A stretch of 11,580 bases of DNA from Deltaproteobacteria bacterium (GCA_013151875.1 JAADHL010000080.1:1-11580); one strand, 5' to 3'; positions 1 through 7,195 are shown, numbered from the stretch's first letter. Numbers and translations: made by a program. The notes: a model not told the origin generated them from the letters alone.

Positions 1-205
1 GGCTGGTTTCGAATCGCTTCCACTGCTCAGCGGTCGTGAGCTCTTTCAGCAGGCCCCTGAGCGTACCGTCATCGAGGACTTCCCCTCCCTCGACGTCCAC
101 CACCTCGCCGCGAAGCCTCAACCTGGGAGGGATGCCGGCGGCCAGGTGCAGGTCCGAGCCGTTGTGGCTTTTCAGGTACTTGAAGAGGCCGTCCAGCCTG
201 GCCAT
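1..205 (-). CDS. PilT-family type IV pilus ATPase, N-terminal fragment (cut by window edge)
   Basis: This gene starts at ATG 205 and reads leftward out of the window, so only its first 68 residues are visible. They read as the N-terminal domain of a PilT-type pilus retraction ATPase. It opens with a short helix (MARLDGLFKYLK), followed by SDLHLAAG at residues 17-24, the conserved ASDLHL-type motif of the family, and then the PPRLRLRGEV strand. The Walker motifs lie beyond the edge. The start is well supported: a GAGGAAAG ribosome binding site lies just upstream and overlaps the TGA of the preceding minus-strand gene, leaving a gap of only 9 nt. The two genes are therefore almost certainly co-transcribed. 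Unlike its neighbour it has no N-terminal extension. PilT and PilU cannot be told apart from this fragment. PilT hexamers work at the cytoplasmic base of the pilus and power depolymerisation. Confidence 0.85.
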   Translation of the reverse strand, partial: MARLDGLFKYLKSHNGSDLHLAAGIPPRLRLRGEVVDVEGGEVLDDGTLRGLLKELTTAEQWKRFETS

Positions 206-214
206 ATACTTTCC

Positions 215-1594
215 TCAGGCAAACCTTCTGGGGTCCTCGGCAAACCGCCGGGCCTCCTCCCTCGACACCGAACCCGCCTCCACCAGACCAGACAGCGAAT
301 CGTCCAGCAGGCACATTCCGTGCGCACGCCCAGTCTGGAGCACCGAATGTATCTGGTGCGTCTTCCTCTCGCGGATGAGGTGCGACACGGCCGGGGTCAC
401 TATGAGCAATTCCACCGCAGGGATCAGCCTTCCACCATCGGTTCCATTCACCAGACGCTGTGACACCACAGCGCGCAACGACTCAGACAGCATGGCGCAT
501 GCCTGCGGCTGCTGCCGGGGCGGAAACACGTCCACCATGCGGTCAACCGTGCGGATCACGCTGCCGGTGTGAAGCGTGGCCAGCACCAGGTGTCCTGTCT
601 CGGCAGCGGTGAGCGCCAAAGACACGGTTTCAAGGTCCCTCAACTCGCCAATCGCAAGGATGTCGGGGTCCTCGCGCAGGGCGGCGCGCAGCGCGGAAGC
701 AAAGGACTCGGTGTGTCTGCGGACCTGGCGCTGATTGACCAGGCACCGCTTGGAGGGATGGATGAACTCGATGGGGTCCTCGACCGTAATGATATGGGAA
801 CGCCGTTCTTCATTGATCAGATTGACGAGGGCAGCCATGGTGGAGGACTTTCCGCACCCCGCGGGCCCGGTCAGCAGGACCATGCCCTGATGAAAGGTCG
901 CCATCCGCGCCAGAACGCTGGGCAGGCCGAGTTCCTCAAGGGAGGCGGCCCTGGCTGGAACGGCCCTGAACACGGCGTCCACTGCCCCTCTCTGGCGATA
1001 GACATTGCCACGGAACCGTCCCACCTCGGGGATCTCGTACGCGATGTCCACGTCCCCGTGCTCGTCCAGCCAGGCAAGGTTCTCCGTGGACAGCACTTCC
1101 AAGGCAAGTTGCTCGGCCTGTTCCTTTTCCAGTGGAGGCATCTTCAGGGCCTGCAGCTTCCCGTTGACCCTCATCTTGACGGGCAGGCCGGCATGAACGT
1201 GCACATCGCTGGCCTTGAGTCGGATTGCCTGGGTCAGGATCCTGTCCATCATGCCGGATGAACGCGGGGGTTTTCTGCGCTTGGCGCCTGATTTCAATCC
1301 GACCACGTGGGACGTTGCATCAAAGTCCCGGGGAGGTTTTATCGGGGCCTCCGGCGCGCGGGCCTCCCGGGGTCTTTGAGTCGATTGAACCGGCCTTGCC
1401 GATCTCTTCTGCTCGGCAAGCAGGGCCTTCAGCTGGTCGGGCTTCAGCAGGCCCATTTCCAGGAGGATTTCCCCCAGCTTGCGCTTGTTGCCAATCCTGC
1501 CGTGCTCCTTTATGGCGCGCGCCAACTGGTCGCGGGACACGAGTTTGTGCTGGAGGCACAAACGCCCAATCAGCATTGATTGACTTCGTTCCAT
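215..1594 (-). CDS. PilT/PilU-like type IV pilus ATPase with N-terminal MshEN-like domain
   Basis: This is a 459-residue secretion-superfamily ATPase (numbered from ATG 1594; GTG 1597 directly before it could also start). Residues about 8-64 hold two similar helical repeats, LIGRLCLQHKLV and KLGEILLEMGLL, spaced 31 residues apart. They resemble the MshEN/GspE-N domain, which binds c-di-GMP in some pilus ATPases. A basic, proline-rich linker (about 65-117) follows. The rest is PilT-like: ASDVHVHAG near 128-136, Walker A GPAGCGKSS at 243-251, Asp box EDPIEF at 272-277, Walker B DPDILAIGELRD at 309-320, His box ending ATLHT at 339-343, and a LIRE.KTHQI segment near 406-415 that matches the AIRNLIRE region of retraction motors. 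That region argues for PilT/PilU rather than the extension ATPase PilB. Typical PilT is about 340-370 residues, so the extra length is the N-terminal domain plus linker. It precedes a second PilT gene in the same transcript. No convincing ribosome binding site was found upstream. Confidence 0.85.
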   Translation of the reverse strand: MERSQSMLIGRLCLQHKLVSRDQLARAIKEHGRIGNKRKLGEILLEMGLLKPDQLKALLAEQKRSARPVQSTQRPREARAPEAPIKPPRDFDATSHVVGLKSGAKRRKPPRSSGMMDRILTQAIRLKASDVHVHAGLPVKMRVNGKLQALKMPPLEKEQAEQLALEVLSTENLAWLDEHGDVDIAYEIPEVGRFRGNVYRQRGAVDAVFRAVPARAASLEELGLPSVLARMATFHQGMVLLTGPAGCGKSSTMAALVNLINEERRSHIITVEDPIEFIHPSKRCLVNQRQVRRHTESFASALRAALREDPDILAIGELRDLETVSLALTAAETGHLVLATLHTGSVIRTVDRMVDVFPPRQQPQACAMLSESLRAVVSQRLVNGTDGGRLIPAVELLIVTPAVSHLIRERKTHQIHSVLQTGRAHGMCLLDDSLSGLVEAGSVSREEARRFAEDPRRFA

Positions 1595-1761
1595 CACGGC
1601 TAGGGTATTCCGTGGTCCTGAATTTGGTCAATATCCCGTATTGATCCAGGACCTCCCCCAATAATCGTTCGATGAGAGGATGCCGTCATCTCCGTGAGCC
1701 CGAGCGTACCCGTTCCCATAACCGTAACCGAATCCTTTCACGGCCGATTCGTGAACCTCGA

Positions 1762-1790
1762 TTGACAGGGCCCGCGGCCGTGGTGACAAT
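1762..1790 (+). promoter_or_regulatory. Candidate sigma70-type promoter for the first radical SAM gene
   Basis: A perfect TTGACA (1762-1767) is followed after exactly 17 bp by GACAAT (1785-1790), which matches four of six -10 positions including A2 and T6. Transcription would begin near 1797. That leaves a leader of about 25 nt carrying GAGGAG (1805-1810), 11 nt before the ATG at 1822. The site lies in the 227-bp divergent region between the pilus operon and the radical SAM gene. No comparably good promoter was found here for the leftward pilus genes. Confidence 0.5.
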
Positions 1791-1821
1791 ACCGCCTCGC
1801 GGCTGAGGAGCCTTCACGTTC

Positions 1822-3384
1822 ATGGCCCGCAAGCGCTACAGGCTGTTCCTGATCAACCCCCGGCTCAGATACAAGCACTATGGGGTCCAGCACGAACTGA
1901 GCCGATTGCTGGGCAAACGCACGATGACTGCGCCGCTGGCTCTTCCCCTGGTTGCGGCGCTGACACCCGATCATTACAGCATCAGAATCATCGATGAGGA
2001 GGTCGGGACGATACCGAATGGCGTCGTGCCCGACCTGGTGGGCATTACCACGCTGATCTCGACCATCGACCGTGGATACGCAATCGCCGACCAATACCGC
2101 TCGATGGGAGCAAAGGTCGTGATGGGCGGAACCTACGCCACTTTCAACACCGCCGAGGTCCTGGAACACGCCGACAGCGTGGTATGCGGGGAGGCTGAAG
2201 GCGCCTGGACCGAATGCCTTGCGGACTTCGAGAAGGGCGAACTGAAGGACGTGTACAGGGCGGGCAAGTCAACCGATTTCAGTTCGAGCGTCCCGCCCCG
2301 ATGGGACCTCGTGGATACCAAGCGCATCAACACGCTGAGCGTGGAAACGTCGCGAGGGTGCCCCTTCAATTGCGAATTCTGCCTGGTCAACAAGATGTTC
2401 GGACGGCGGATGCGCTACCGTGAAATCGCGGACGTGGTGCGCGAGATCGAGGCGCTGCCCATCAAAAAGATCCTGTTCGTGGACGACAACCTCACGATCC
2501 ACAAAAAACGGGCGCGCCGGCTGATGGAGGCCATCGAGCCCCTGGGTATTTCATGGGTCTGTCAATCCAGCATCGAAGTCGCAAAAGACCCTGAACTGCT
2601 TGAAGCCATGGCCAGGGCGGGCTGCCTGTCAATCATCATCGGGTTCGAATCGGTAAACCCCGACAGCCTGGAGGAAACGCGCAAGCATCACAATCGCGTG
2701 GAAGAGTACGACGAGGCGATCGCGGCCATACACGCGGCTGGAATCAATGTGATGGGCTCGTTCATCGTGGGCTTCGACGCGGACACGCTGAAATCCTTCG
2801 ACGACATCTACCAATTCATCGACCGCAACAACATGGTCTACAACATGTTGAGCATCCTGACCGTGGCGCCCGGCACTGACCTGTGGCGCCGCATGGAGGA
2901 CGAGGGAAGGCTGTACGGCACGAATCGCGAGATGATGAACGGGGCCTTGCCGTGCCTGCACTACATGAAGATGTCCCAGGTCGACATGCTGGACTCCTTC
3001 GTCGAGGCCCTGGGCAGACTTTTCGACATCGACGCGCAACGCCGGAGGGCCCTGAGGCTGCTGGAGGGCGGCACGTTCCTGAAGGACACCTCCGGCAAGG
3101 TGGGGTTCATTGAAAAGGCCGGGGTCTTCATTCGTCTGGTGGGGCGTTTCGCTTTCTCGAAGGACCCCGCCCGCAGACGGCTCTTCAAAGAACTGACCGC
3201 GCTGGGGCGCAATGGGCGCGCCGCCATGGACAAGGTGGTCCTGCTGCTGCTCTCGATCGAGGGCAACATCCTGTACCTTGACGACCTCAGATCCAAGCTA
3301 CCCGACATCCGCGCCGCAATCGAAAAGGCCGACCAGGGTCCGTGGGAAAAAATGGAGGAAACGGGGTCAGACCCCATCTCCTAA
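1822..3384 (+). CDS. B12-binding-domain radical SAM protein (class B type), first paralogue
   Basis: A 520-residue protein with a cobalamin-binding-type Rossmann domain (about 1-150) before a radical SAM domain. The N-terminal part shows the family's usual elements: INPRLRYKHYG near 11-21, PDLVGITTLIS at 70-80, KVVMGGTYATF around 98-108 and VVCGEAEG around 120-127. It lacks the DxHxxG motif, as is usual in this class. The [4Fe-4S] cluster ligands are Cys180, Cys184 and Cys187 (CPFNCEFC), with FVDDNLTIH (219-227) and GFESVNP (274-280) as SAM-domain landmarks. Residues about 385-520 form a helical C-terminal region I do not recognise. Such enzymes catalyse radical methylations, ring formations or rearrangements on unactivated carbons, including in lipids (known for the class). 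The substrate is unknown here. It is read from its own promoter toward two minus-strand relatives and overlaps the last one by 18 bp. The C-terminal GSDPIS is encoded by a palindromic element and may be a late addition. Confidence 0.85.
   Translation: MARKRYRLFLINPRLRYKHYGVQHELSRLLGKRTMTAPLALPLVAALTPDHYSIRIIDEEVGTIPNGVVPDLVGITTLISTIDRGYAIADQYRSMGAKVVMGGTYATFNTAEVLEHADSVVCGEAEGAWTECLADFEKGELKDVYRAGKSTDFSSSVPPRWDLVDTKRINTLSVETSRGCPFNCEFCLVNKMFGRRMRYREIADVVREIEALPIKKILFVDDNLTIHKKRARRLMEAIEPLGISWVCQSSIEVAKDPELLEAMARAGCLSIIIGFESVNPDSLEETRKHHNRVEEYDEAIAAIHAAGINVMGSFIVGFDADTLKSFDDIYQFIDRNNMVYNMLSILTVAPGTDLWRRMEDEGRLYGTNREMMNGALPCLHYMKMSQVDMLDSFVEALGRLFDIDAQRRRALRLLEGGTFLKDTSGKVGFIEKAGVFIRLVGRFAFSKDPARRRLFKELTALGRNGRAAMDKVVLLLLSIEGNILYLDDLRSKLPDIRAAIEKADQGPWEKMEETGSDPIS
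3363..3375. repeat. Perfect palindrome GGGGTCAGACCCC in the convergent gene overlap
   Basis: GGGGTC and GACCCC flank a single central A. The symmetry continues imperfectly to 3356-3382 (AGGA pairs with TCCT, with two mismatched positions between), so either strand could form a hairpin of up to 13 positions. The central TCA supplies the TGA stop of the minus-strand gene, while the plus gene runs through the element and stops 9 nt later. There is no T-tract, so it is not a canonical intrinsic terminator, though it could still limit read-through between the converging transcripts. It resembles the short GC-rich REP-type palindromes found in many environmental Gram-negative genomes (from memory, unchecked). 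No second copy was seen in the window. Confidence 0.6.
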
Positions 3385-4794
3385 TTGGCCGGGCTTTTCC
3401 GATGCCGCGAGGTTTCGGTTTTCGCGCAGGAATATCTTCTTGAGCTGGGTCTGAAGGATGAACAGAAACATAGCCTTTTGCACCCTGTCGCGTCCGGAAT
3501 TGTGGTTCTGCGGGGTAAATCGCTTCGCGTAGAAAAGAGTGCGCTTCACGATTTCCTTGAAGGTAAACGCGGTCTTCACGCTGTAATCCAGGGCCTCCAG
3601 CACGGCCTCCGGCTTCATGGAGGGGTGGGGGACGTTGGTCAGACTGCCTCCGGAAAAACCCAATCTGCCCTCGGAAGCCAGGCGTGCATGGAGCCGCGTA
3701 CCTTCCAGGGCGAACACCGGCGACATGATCGGCATGATGTTGTTACGCAGGCAGAATTCGAGCGTCCGGTAGAAGGTGTCCACCGTGTCGTCCTCATAGC
3801 CAATCGCGAACCAGCCGGACACGACGAGCCCCAGGTCCTGCAGAAAACCGATGCCTTCCTCCATACGCGCCAGGGGGTCTTTAGCCCCCTTCAGGCCGGT
3901 CTTGGCAATGGACCCGCTCTTTTCCAGCACAATCGGGTTGATGGACTCCATGCCGACCGCGGCGTAAAGGAGGCCCGATCTGACCGCGGCGCGGATCACT
4001 TCCCTGCCCTTCTCGGACTGGATCGGGCCCAGACTCGCCTGTCCGTGCCAGAAGCGACGCTTTTTCAGACGTGAAATCGCCGCGTACAGTTCCAGGTAGT
4101 AGTCATATGTGTGGGCACGGCCGAACACCGTGTCGTCAATCAGATAGTAGAAGCCCTTGAAGGTATCTATCTCGTCGACGACATGCTGGATCGGCCTGAA
4201 CCTCTCCTTCTTGCCGAACAGGCCCGGCACCGCGCAGAAGTCGCAGTCGATGGGGCAGCCGCGCGAAGCGAACACCGTGTCGAATTGGTATTTCTTTTTG
4301 TGCAGGTGGCGAAGCGGCGTAGCGATTTCCGACAGGTCGGGCAGCTCATCCAGCTGGTGGAATGTCCGCCCCTGGGGGGCAAAGGGCCGGGGCGACGAAA
4401 CGTAGAAGTCCCTTAAACGTCCTGTATCCATGTCGTCGAGGACCATGGGCCAGAGCGACTCGCCCTCTCCGATCACTACCGCGTCCGCGTGTTCAATGGC
4501 CCTGAAGGGCACGGCGGACACCTGCGGGCCTCCCATCACGACCTTGACGCCACGGCGCCTGAACTCATCCGCGACCTCGTAGGCGGTCTTTTCCGCGGTC
4601 ATCCTGACGCTGATCCCCACCACTTCCACTTGGTCGTCGAACCCCAGGTTGAACGGGGGCTTCATCATATCGATGAAATCGTAGTCATGATCGGGCGCGG
4701 CCGCCGCCAGGAGGGGCAGGGAAAGGGGCATGAACGGCTCGGAACCCGCCAGAGCGTCATTGGGGGCGGCGGAAAGAATGAGTTTGATTTTCAC
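3367..4794 (-). CDS. B12-binding-domain radical SAM protein, second paralogue
   Basis: A 475-residue protein with a cobalamin-binding-type domain (about 1-150; VEVVGISVRMTA at 57-68, KVVMGGPQ at 84-91, VVIGEGES at 106-113) and a radical SAM domain with Cys180, Cys184 and Cys187 in CPIDCDFC. The cluster position is identical to that of the convergent neighbour. YLIDDTVFG (217-225) and GMESINP (281-287) are further SAM-domain landmarks. The start is GTG 4794, supported by GGAGG (4801-4805) six nt upstream. It lies 19 nt downstream of another radical SAM gene on the same strand, so the two form an operon. The last residues (GQLGDGV) and the TGA come from the palindrome at 3363-3375, so the native C-terminus may once have been elsewhere. 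The C-terminal 120 residues are basic and helical, without a recognised domain. Lipid- or hopanoid-type substrates are plausible from context, but no specific reaction can be named. Confidence 0.85.
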   Translation of the reverse strand: MKIKLILSAAPNDALAGSEPFMPLSLPLLAAAAPDHDYDFIDMMKPPFNLGFDDQVEVVGISVRMTAEKTAYEVADEFRRRGVKVVMGGPQVSAVPFRAIEHADAVVIGEGESLWPMVLDDMDTGRLRDFYVSSPRPFAPQGRTFHQLDELPDLSEIATPLRHLHKKKYQFDTVFASRGCPIDCDFCAVPGLFGKKERFRPIQHVVDEIDTFKGFYYLIDDTVFGRAHTYDYYLELYAAISRLKKRRFWHGQASLGPIQSEKGREVIRAAVRSGLLYAAVGMESINPIVLEKSGSIAKTGLKGAKDPLARMEEGIGFLQDLGLVVSGWFAIGYEDDTVDTFYRTLEFCLRNNIMPIMSPVFALEGTRLHARLASEGRLGFSGGSLTNVPHPSMKPEAVLEALDYSVKTAFTFKEIVKRTLFYAKRFTPQNHNSGRDRVQKAMFLFILQTQLKKIFLRENRNLAASEKPGQLGDGV

Positions 4795-4813
4795 GGCCTG
4801 CCTCCGTATTCCG

Positions 4814-6217
4814 TCATCTCATGCCCAGGAGGCCCCTGGTCCGCTTGATGATTCGAGCCTTGAGTCTGGGGCCCATGGTCCTGTAGCGCACCGCCTCCCA
4901 CAGCAGTCCCTGACGCGTGAGCAGGCGCAACAGCCTGCGTCCGAACGGGTTCTTCGGGGTGGTCAATCCCGGAAAGATAAAGAGTTTGTTACGGCTTTCG
5001 AGGTCAACGAGATAGTCCGCGATCCAGTCCTTGACCGCCTCGTCCACGTAAAAGATAGGCTCCAGGCCTATCTCGCCTTGGTCCTTGAGGTATCCCGACT
5101 CCACCAGATAATCCGCGATCATCGTGTTCGGATAGATCCTGATACCCAGCATTCCCAGCACGGCCGTGGGTTCGGTGGCCAGGACGTTGCGTATGGAGGT
5201 TTCGACGGTATCCCGCGTCTCGCCTGGAGCACCGAAAATCAGATTCTGGCAGAAAAGGATCCCTGATTGGCTGCATTTTTCGGAAAACCGGAACACATCG
5301 TCCACGGTGAAGGCCTTGTTCATGGACTTCATGGTGGGCTCGGCCAAAGAGTCCGTGCCCAGTTCGATGCTCTTGCATCCCGCGGCCTTCATGGTTGGTA
5401 TCAGATCCGGGTCCTTGAATCTGGGTCTCACGTATGCGGACCACTTGATGCTGAGTCCGCGGCGGATAATCTCGTCGCAGATGGCGAATACGTGCGATTC
5501 CTTGTGATTGAACACGCTGTCCACGAAAAAGAAATGCCGGGCCTTGAAGTCCCTGATCAGGCCCTCGATCTCGTCAACGACCACGCCCGGCTGTCTGGGG
5601 ACCAGCATGCGGCCTTCCAGGTTCGGGTAGGTGCAGTACGAACAGTTGAAAGTGCATCCCCGCTGGGACTGCACCCCCAGCAGACCCCCGATGCCGTAAT
5701 ACTTTTCAAAATCGAAGAAGCCCCTATCGGGCACGGTGTGGGCCACGTCCTTGTCGGGCTTGCTGGAATTGATCACGCGCTTGACCGCCGTTCCCGCCTC
5801 CAGGTCCCGCAGGAACTGGACCATCGCTTCCTCACCACTGCCCACGACGCCGTGATCCGCGCCCGTGTAGTCCAGGAACTCGACCGGGAAAAGCGAATAG
5901 CCCGACCCGCCCAGGATGATCGTCGCGTCGCAGTTGGAACGTACGTGCGCCACCAGGTCCCTGATTACCGGAAAGAACGAGACGCTTTCACCCTTGAGAG
6001 CATTGTCCACGTTTCTGATCGATATTCCGACGACATCGGGCGCGAAAGTCCTCAGCAACGCGGCCAGATCAGCCTTCGGGTCCGCCTTGAAATTGTAGTC
6101 GAACGCCTCGACCTCATGGCCGGCGTTGCGGCAAGCGGTGGTAATGTAGGACGCGCCTATGGGGTATACCGGGTCAGGAAAAAGCTTGGTGTTGGGTGAA
6201 ACTACCAGGACCTTCAA
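4814..6217 (-). CDS. B12-binding-domain radical SAM protein, lipid-biosynthesis type (third paralogue)
   Basis: A 467-residue protein, counted from TTG 6217. It begins KVLVVSPNTKLFPDPVYPIG, a typical start for B12-binding radical SAM proteins. VVGISIRNVDNA (62-73), IILGGSGYSLFP (100-111) and VVGSGEEA (124-131) mark the cobalamin-binding fold. Cys188, Cys192 and Cys195 (CTFNCSYC) bind the cluster, and FFFVDSVFNH and ELGTDS follow as SAM-domain landmarks. The tail from about residue 420 is rich in Arg and Leu and could be an amphipathic, membrane-associating helix (inference). The TTG start is preferred over GTG 6256 because AAGGAG sits 7 nt before it and homology begins there. It is the first gene of a leftward two-gene operon, divergent from the fatty-acid-synthase-like operon. 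The overall look matches proteins annotated as lipid biosynthesis B12-binding/radical SAM, a family I associate with ladderane-type loci (from memory). Confidence 0.85.
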   Translation of the reverse strand: MKVLVVSPNTKLFPDPVYPIGASYITTACRNAGHEVEAFDYNFKADPKADLAALLRTFAPDVVGISIRNVDNALKGESVSFFPVIRDLVAHVRSNCDATIILGGSGYSLFPVEFLDYTGADHGVVGSGEEAMVQFLRDLEAGTAVKRVINSSKPDKDVAHTVPDRGFFDFEKYYGIGGLLGVQSQRGCTFNCSYCTYPNLEGRMLVPRQPGVVVDEIEGLIRDFKARHFFFVDSVFNHKESHVFAICDEIIRRGLSIKWSAYVRPRFKDPDLIPTMKAAGCKSIELGTDSLAEPTMKSMNKAFTVDDVFRFSEKCSQSGILFCQNLIFGAPGETRDTVETSIRNVLATEPTAVLGMLGIRIYPNTMIADYLVESGYLKDQGEIGLEPIFYVDEAVKDWIADYLVDLESRNKLFIFPGLTTPKNPFGRRLLRLLTRQGLLWEAVRYRTMGPRLKARIIKRTRGLLGMR

Positions 6218-6224
6218 GAATCCG

Positions 6225-6230
6225 CTCCTT
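6225..6230 (-). promoter_or_regulatory. Ribosome binding site AAGGAG that decides a TTG start
   Basis: On the minus strand AAGGAG is followed after 7 nt by TTG 6217, the first codon of the third radical SAM gene. The longer reading frame from GTG 6256 would add 13 residues rich in Arg and Thr, with no family resemblance. It would also begin about 3 nt after the predicted transcription start. This site therefore favours the shorter protein. Confidence 0.7.
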
Positions 6231-6265
6231 TCAGTCCGCCTCGCGACGGCCGTCACGACGCGCGA

Positions 6266-6294
6266 ATCCTAATGGAGGGGAAGCATCGTTGCAA
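6266..6294 (-). promoter_or_regulatory. Candidate sigma70-type promoter for the leftward radical SAM pair
   Basis: Read on the minus strand, TTGCAA (6294-6289) and TAGGAT (6271-6266) are separated by exactly 17 bp, and each matches four of six consensus positions. Transcription would start near 6259, giving a leader of about 40 nt before TTG 6217. The match is moderate but spacing and placement are right. Confidence 0.4.
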
Positions 6295-6417
6295 CCAGCA
6301 GGGCCGTCTTCTTGAAGCGGCCGTGGCGGCAAATGCGAGCGAAAGCGGCAGGCGCGGCCTGTACGATCCACGCGAGTTCGCCGATGCCGCAGGTCCTGAC
6401 CGTCGGCGATGGCGGGC

Positions 6418-6450
6418 TTGACTTTTGGAAACGTTGAGTCGAACATTCGA
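6418..6450 (+). promoter_or_regulatory. Candidate promoter and palindrome upstream of the ACP operon
   Basis: TTGACT (6418-6423, five of six matches) is followed after 17 bp by GAACAT (6441-6446), a weak three-of-six -10. The -10 lies inside the inverted repeat TCGAACATTCGA (6439-6450), so a dimeric regulator could bind there and control the operon. The leader to ATG 6515 would be about 60 nt. The rest of the 297-bp divergent region (6218-6514) shows only the opposite-facing promoter and no convincing small gene or structured RNA. Confidence 0.3.
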
Positions 6451-6514
6451 CACCGAAAACCGGCCGGATCGATGGGTTCGTGCCGCCGGAAACAGCGCGT
6501 TCGGAGAATTGCAG

Positions 6515-6823
6515 ATGCCTGAAATGACGCCTGAAACCGAAAACGAAATTCGCGAAATGGTCATCGGGTTCTTCGCCGATGAATGCGACATGGAACCCGA
6601 TGAGATCACGCCCGACACCAACATCATCGAGGACCTGGAAGGCGACTCACTGATGTTCATGGCCCTGCTCGAAAAGATACGCAGGAAATACGGCATCGGG
6701 ATCGAATTGAAGACCCTGGCCCGTCACCTCATGAAGAAACCCGCCAACACCATCGCTCAGGTCGTCGACCTGTCGGTGGCCATGGTTCGGCACGGCGATG
6801 ACATCATCAACGTGGACCTCTGA
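6515..6823 (+). CDS. Acyl carrier protein
   Basis: A 102-residue ACP. The four-helix ACP pattern is clear: the first helix spans about residues 5-25, and the phosphopantetheine attachment site is Ser45 in GDSLMF. It is followed by LLEKIRRKYG (helix II) and a third-helix region ending IAQVVDLSVAM. The Ser should be modified by the transferase encoded immediately downstream. The start is ATG 6515 with GGAG (6503-6506) 8 nt upstream. The frame stays open further upstream from TTG 6425, but that stretch overlaps the candidate promoter and shows no ACP homology. The protein is about 20 residues longer than typical type II ACPs (77-85), owing to a C-terminal tail, VRHGDDIINVDL. It is the first gene of the synthase-like operon and probably carries the growing acyl chain as a dedicated carrier rather than the housekeeping ACP. 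Confidence 0.9.
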   Translation: MPEMTPETENEIREMVIGFFADECDMEPDEITPDTNIIEDLEGDSLMFMALLEKIRRKYGIGIELKTLARHLMKKPANTIAQVVDLSVAMVRHGDDIINVDL

Positions 6824-7193
6824 GTCCGGGGCTGCCCTCATCGGCGTCGGAGTGGACGCCGAGATGGTGGACCGATTCCGACTGGAAAAAGAATCCGACA
6901 ACCCTTTGCCCCTCGTATTCTCGAACGAAGAATGGTCTTGCGCCGCCTTGGTTCCCGACACCGCCTCAGCGCTCTGCGCCGCGTTCACCTTCAAGGAGGC
7001 CGTGTTCAAGGCAATTGGGGCCCCATTCGACCCTCGGCTGGTCCAGTGGATGGCCGGGGACCAACCCGGATCAGGCGAGGCCGTACTGGCCCCCGAGGTC
7101 ATGCGCGAGTTCAAAATCGCGGGCGTTGATGTGAGGATCCTGTTCCCCGATCCCGGTGAATGCGTTACCATCGTGCACGTTTTCGGCGGATAG
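6798..7193 (+). CDS. AcpS-type holo-ACP synthase (4'-phosphopantetheinyl transferase)
   Basis: A 131-residue protein that transfers 4'-phosphopantetheine from CoA to the ACP serine. It has both AcpS signatures. IGVGVDAEMVDRF (15-27) includes the Mg-binding Asp20, and FKEAVFKAIG (65-74) includes the metal-binding Glu67 and Lys71. The length is close to AcpS (about 120-126), with roughly a dozen extra N-terminal residues. ATG 6798 is the only usable start before the first motif, which makes the gene overlap the ACP gene by 26 nt. No strong ribosome binding site precedes it, so translation probably depends on coupling to the ACP. A private transferase next to a private ACP is common in dedicated lipid or polyketide loci. 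The sequence between the two motifs is short and divergent from housekeeping AcpS, so specificity for its own ACP is plausible. Confidence 0.8.
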   Translation: MTSSTWTSESGAALIGVGVDAEMVDRFRLEKESDNPLPLVFSNEEWSCAALVPDTASALCAAFTFKEAVFKAIGAPFDPRLVQWMAGDQPGSGEAVLAPEVMREFKIAGVDVRILFPDPGECVTIVHVFGG

Positions 7194-7195
7194 AA

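Noticed and set aside
569..1261. Long plus-strand open frame opposite the pilus ATPase
   Set aside because: It is the antisense shadow of a clearly conserved ATPase with all Walker motifs; its translation shows no recognisable domain, and high GC favours such frames.
1600..1640. TTGACC-like -35 upstream of the pilus ATPase operon (minus strand)
   Set aside because: The best -10 at acceptable spacing (TACCCT) is poor and would place transcription start almost on the start codon; not strong enough to annotate. No sigma54 -24/-12 element was seen either.
3872..3890. AGGGGG/CCCCCT inverted repeat with a 7-nt loop inside the second radical SAM gene
   Set aside because: It lies within an intact conserved frame encoding KGAKDPLA, has no T-tract and no partner copy, and is easily explained by codon content in GC-rich DNA.
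5267..6199. 310-codon plus-strand open frame opposite the third radical SAM gene
   Set aside because: The minus strand encodes a complete radical SAM protein with its CxxxCxxC motif, and the plus-strand translation shows no recognisable domain.
6425..6514. N-terminal extension of the ACP from TTG 6425
   Set aside because: It overlaps the candidate promoter, lacks a ribosome binding site and ACP-like residues, and a well-placed GGAG precedes ATG 6515.
7160..7195. Upstream ATG start for the thioesterase
   Set aside because: It would add 12 Arg-rich residues inside the preceding gene; ATG 7196 follows the stop directly, has GGCGGA upstream and begins at the fold.
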